NCBI RefSeq assembly: GCF_002920615.1
Contig: NZ_PQSU01000021.1
Span: 1-64,000 of the forward strand
Source of the DNA: Streptomyces sp. Ru62
Lineage (GTDB): Bacteria > Actinomycetota > Actinomycetes > Streptomycetales > Streptomycetaceae
Length of the DNA: 64,000 nt
Reading direction: 5' to 3'
Shown: positions 63,865 to 64,000 of the stretch, piece by piece
Numbering within the stretch: the first letter of the stretch is position 1
Layout of the letters: each line of letters opens with the position of its first letter
The notes under the pieces: model-generated
The model's database searches: none
Seen by the model: the letters and a program-made list of their open reading frames with translations, nothing else
What the model was told of the DNA's origin: nothing
Program-made: the position numbers and the translations under genes

Positions 63865-64000
63865 CTACGGCACGAGGACGACCTTGCCGACCACGGTGCC
63901 GGATTCCGCCAGCCGCACCGCTTCCCCGACCTCGGCGAGCGGGACGCGCGCGGCGACCTGGGGGACCAGCCGGCCGTCGGCGAGAAGGGCGAAGACCTGG
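63865..64000 (-). CDS. Zinc-binding dehydrogenase / quinone reductase, C-terminal end
   Basis: The last 45 codons of a leftward gene that begins outside the window: QVFALLADGRLVPQVAARVP, LAEVGEAVRLAESGTVVGKV, VLVP and stop. This is the typical end of MDR-family zinc-binding dehydrogenases and NADPH:quinone reductases (LAEVxEAxRLxExGxxxGKVVLxP). Convergent with the ECF sigma gene. Confidence 0.9.
   Translation of the reverse strand, partial: QVFALLADGRLVPQVAARVPLAEVGEAVRLAESGTVVGKVVLVP

Overview
The window is high-GC actinobacterial DNA and almost certainly Streptomyces. Third codon positions are strongly GC-biased and GTG and TTG starts are common. The gene content is typical of a Streptomyces chromosome arm: secreted xylanase and arabinofuranosidase with CBM13 modules, large secreted proteases, XRE/DUF2690, SpoIIE-type phosphatase, DUF4232 lipoprotein, CGNR and ECF sigma genes. 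No RNA genes, CRISPR array or intact mobile element were seen.

Left part (1-31,900) is a decaying accessory region. Intact genes (GNAT enzymes, an XRE and a MarR regulator, SDR, MFS transporter, cobalt-type nitrile hydratase operon, NiCoT Ni/Co transporter, VOC protein, membrane-anchored PemK/MazF-like protein, SH3 protein, XRE-DUF2690, methyltransferase, epoxide hydrolase) sit among frameshifted or truncated remnants: FtsX-type permease, acyl-CoA dehydrogenase, SpoIIE phosphatase, ATP-binding kinase-like protein, LacI, PIG-L and DUF1963. Remnants of IS5, IS21, IS701 and IS110 elements lie at many of the break points. Four near-identical palindromes of the form TAnGAG-N6-CTCnTA lie upstream of marR, the nitrile hydratase operon, the Ni/Co transporter and a secreted protein; they suggest one regulon linking metal uptake to a metalloenzyme.

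Middle part (32,000-48,100) is a secreted-hydrolase block. A GH62 arabinofuranosidase and a GH10 xylanase diverge from a 1 kb control region holding palindromic boxes; together they would debranch and cut arabinoxylan. Next come a TrmB/LuxR-type regulator, an M4 thermolysin-like protease and an S8 subtilase, both with TTG starts. The S8 leader can form mutually exclusive hairpins. A divergent PhzF/LysR pair and a trypsin-like protease follow.

Right part (48,100-64,000) looks more core-like. It has VOC and GNAT proteins, an SDR, DUF4259, an ISL3 remnant, a GAF-SpoIIE phosphatase, two tiny conserved-looking ORFs, and secreted DUF4142, SRPBCC and DUF4232 proteins. A tightly overlapping DinB / C-S lyase / CGNR regulator operon, a YdcF membrane protein, an ECF sigma factor and the 3' end of a zinc-binding dehydrogenase complete it.

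Limits: family calls come from reading motifs and from memory of the families; no search was run. Start sites are chosen from reading frame, ribosome binding site and family length. Frameshifts are inferred from conserved protein continuing in another frame and could partly be sequencing errors.
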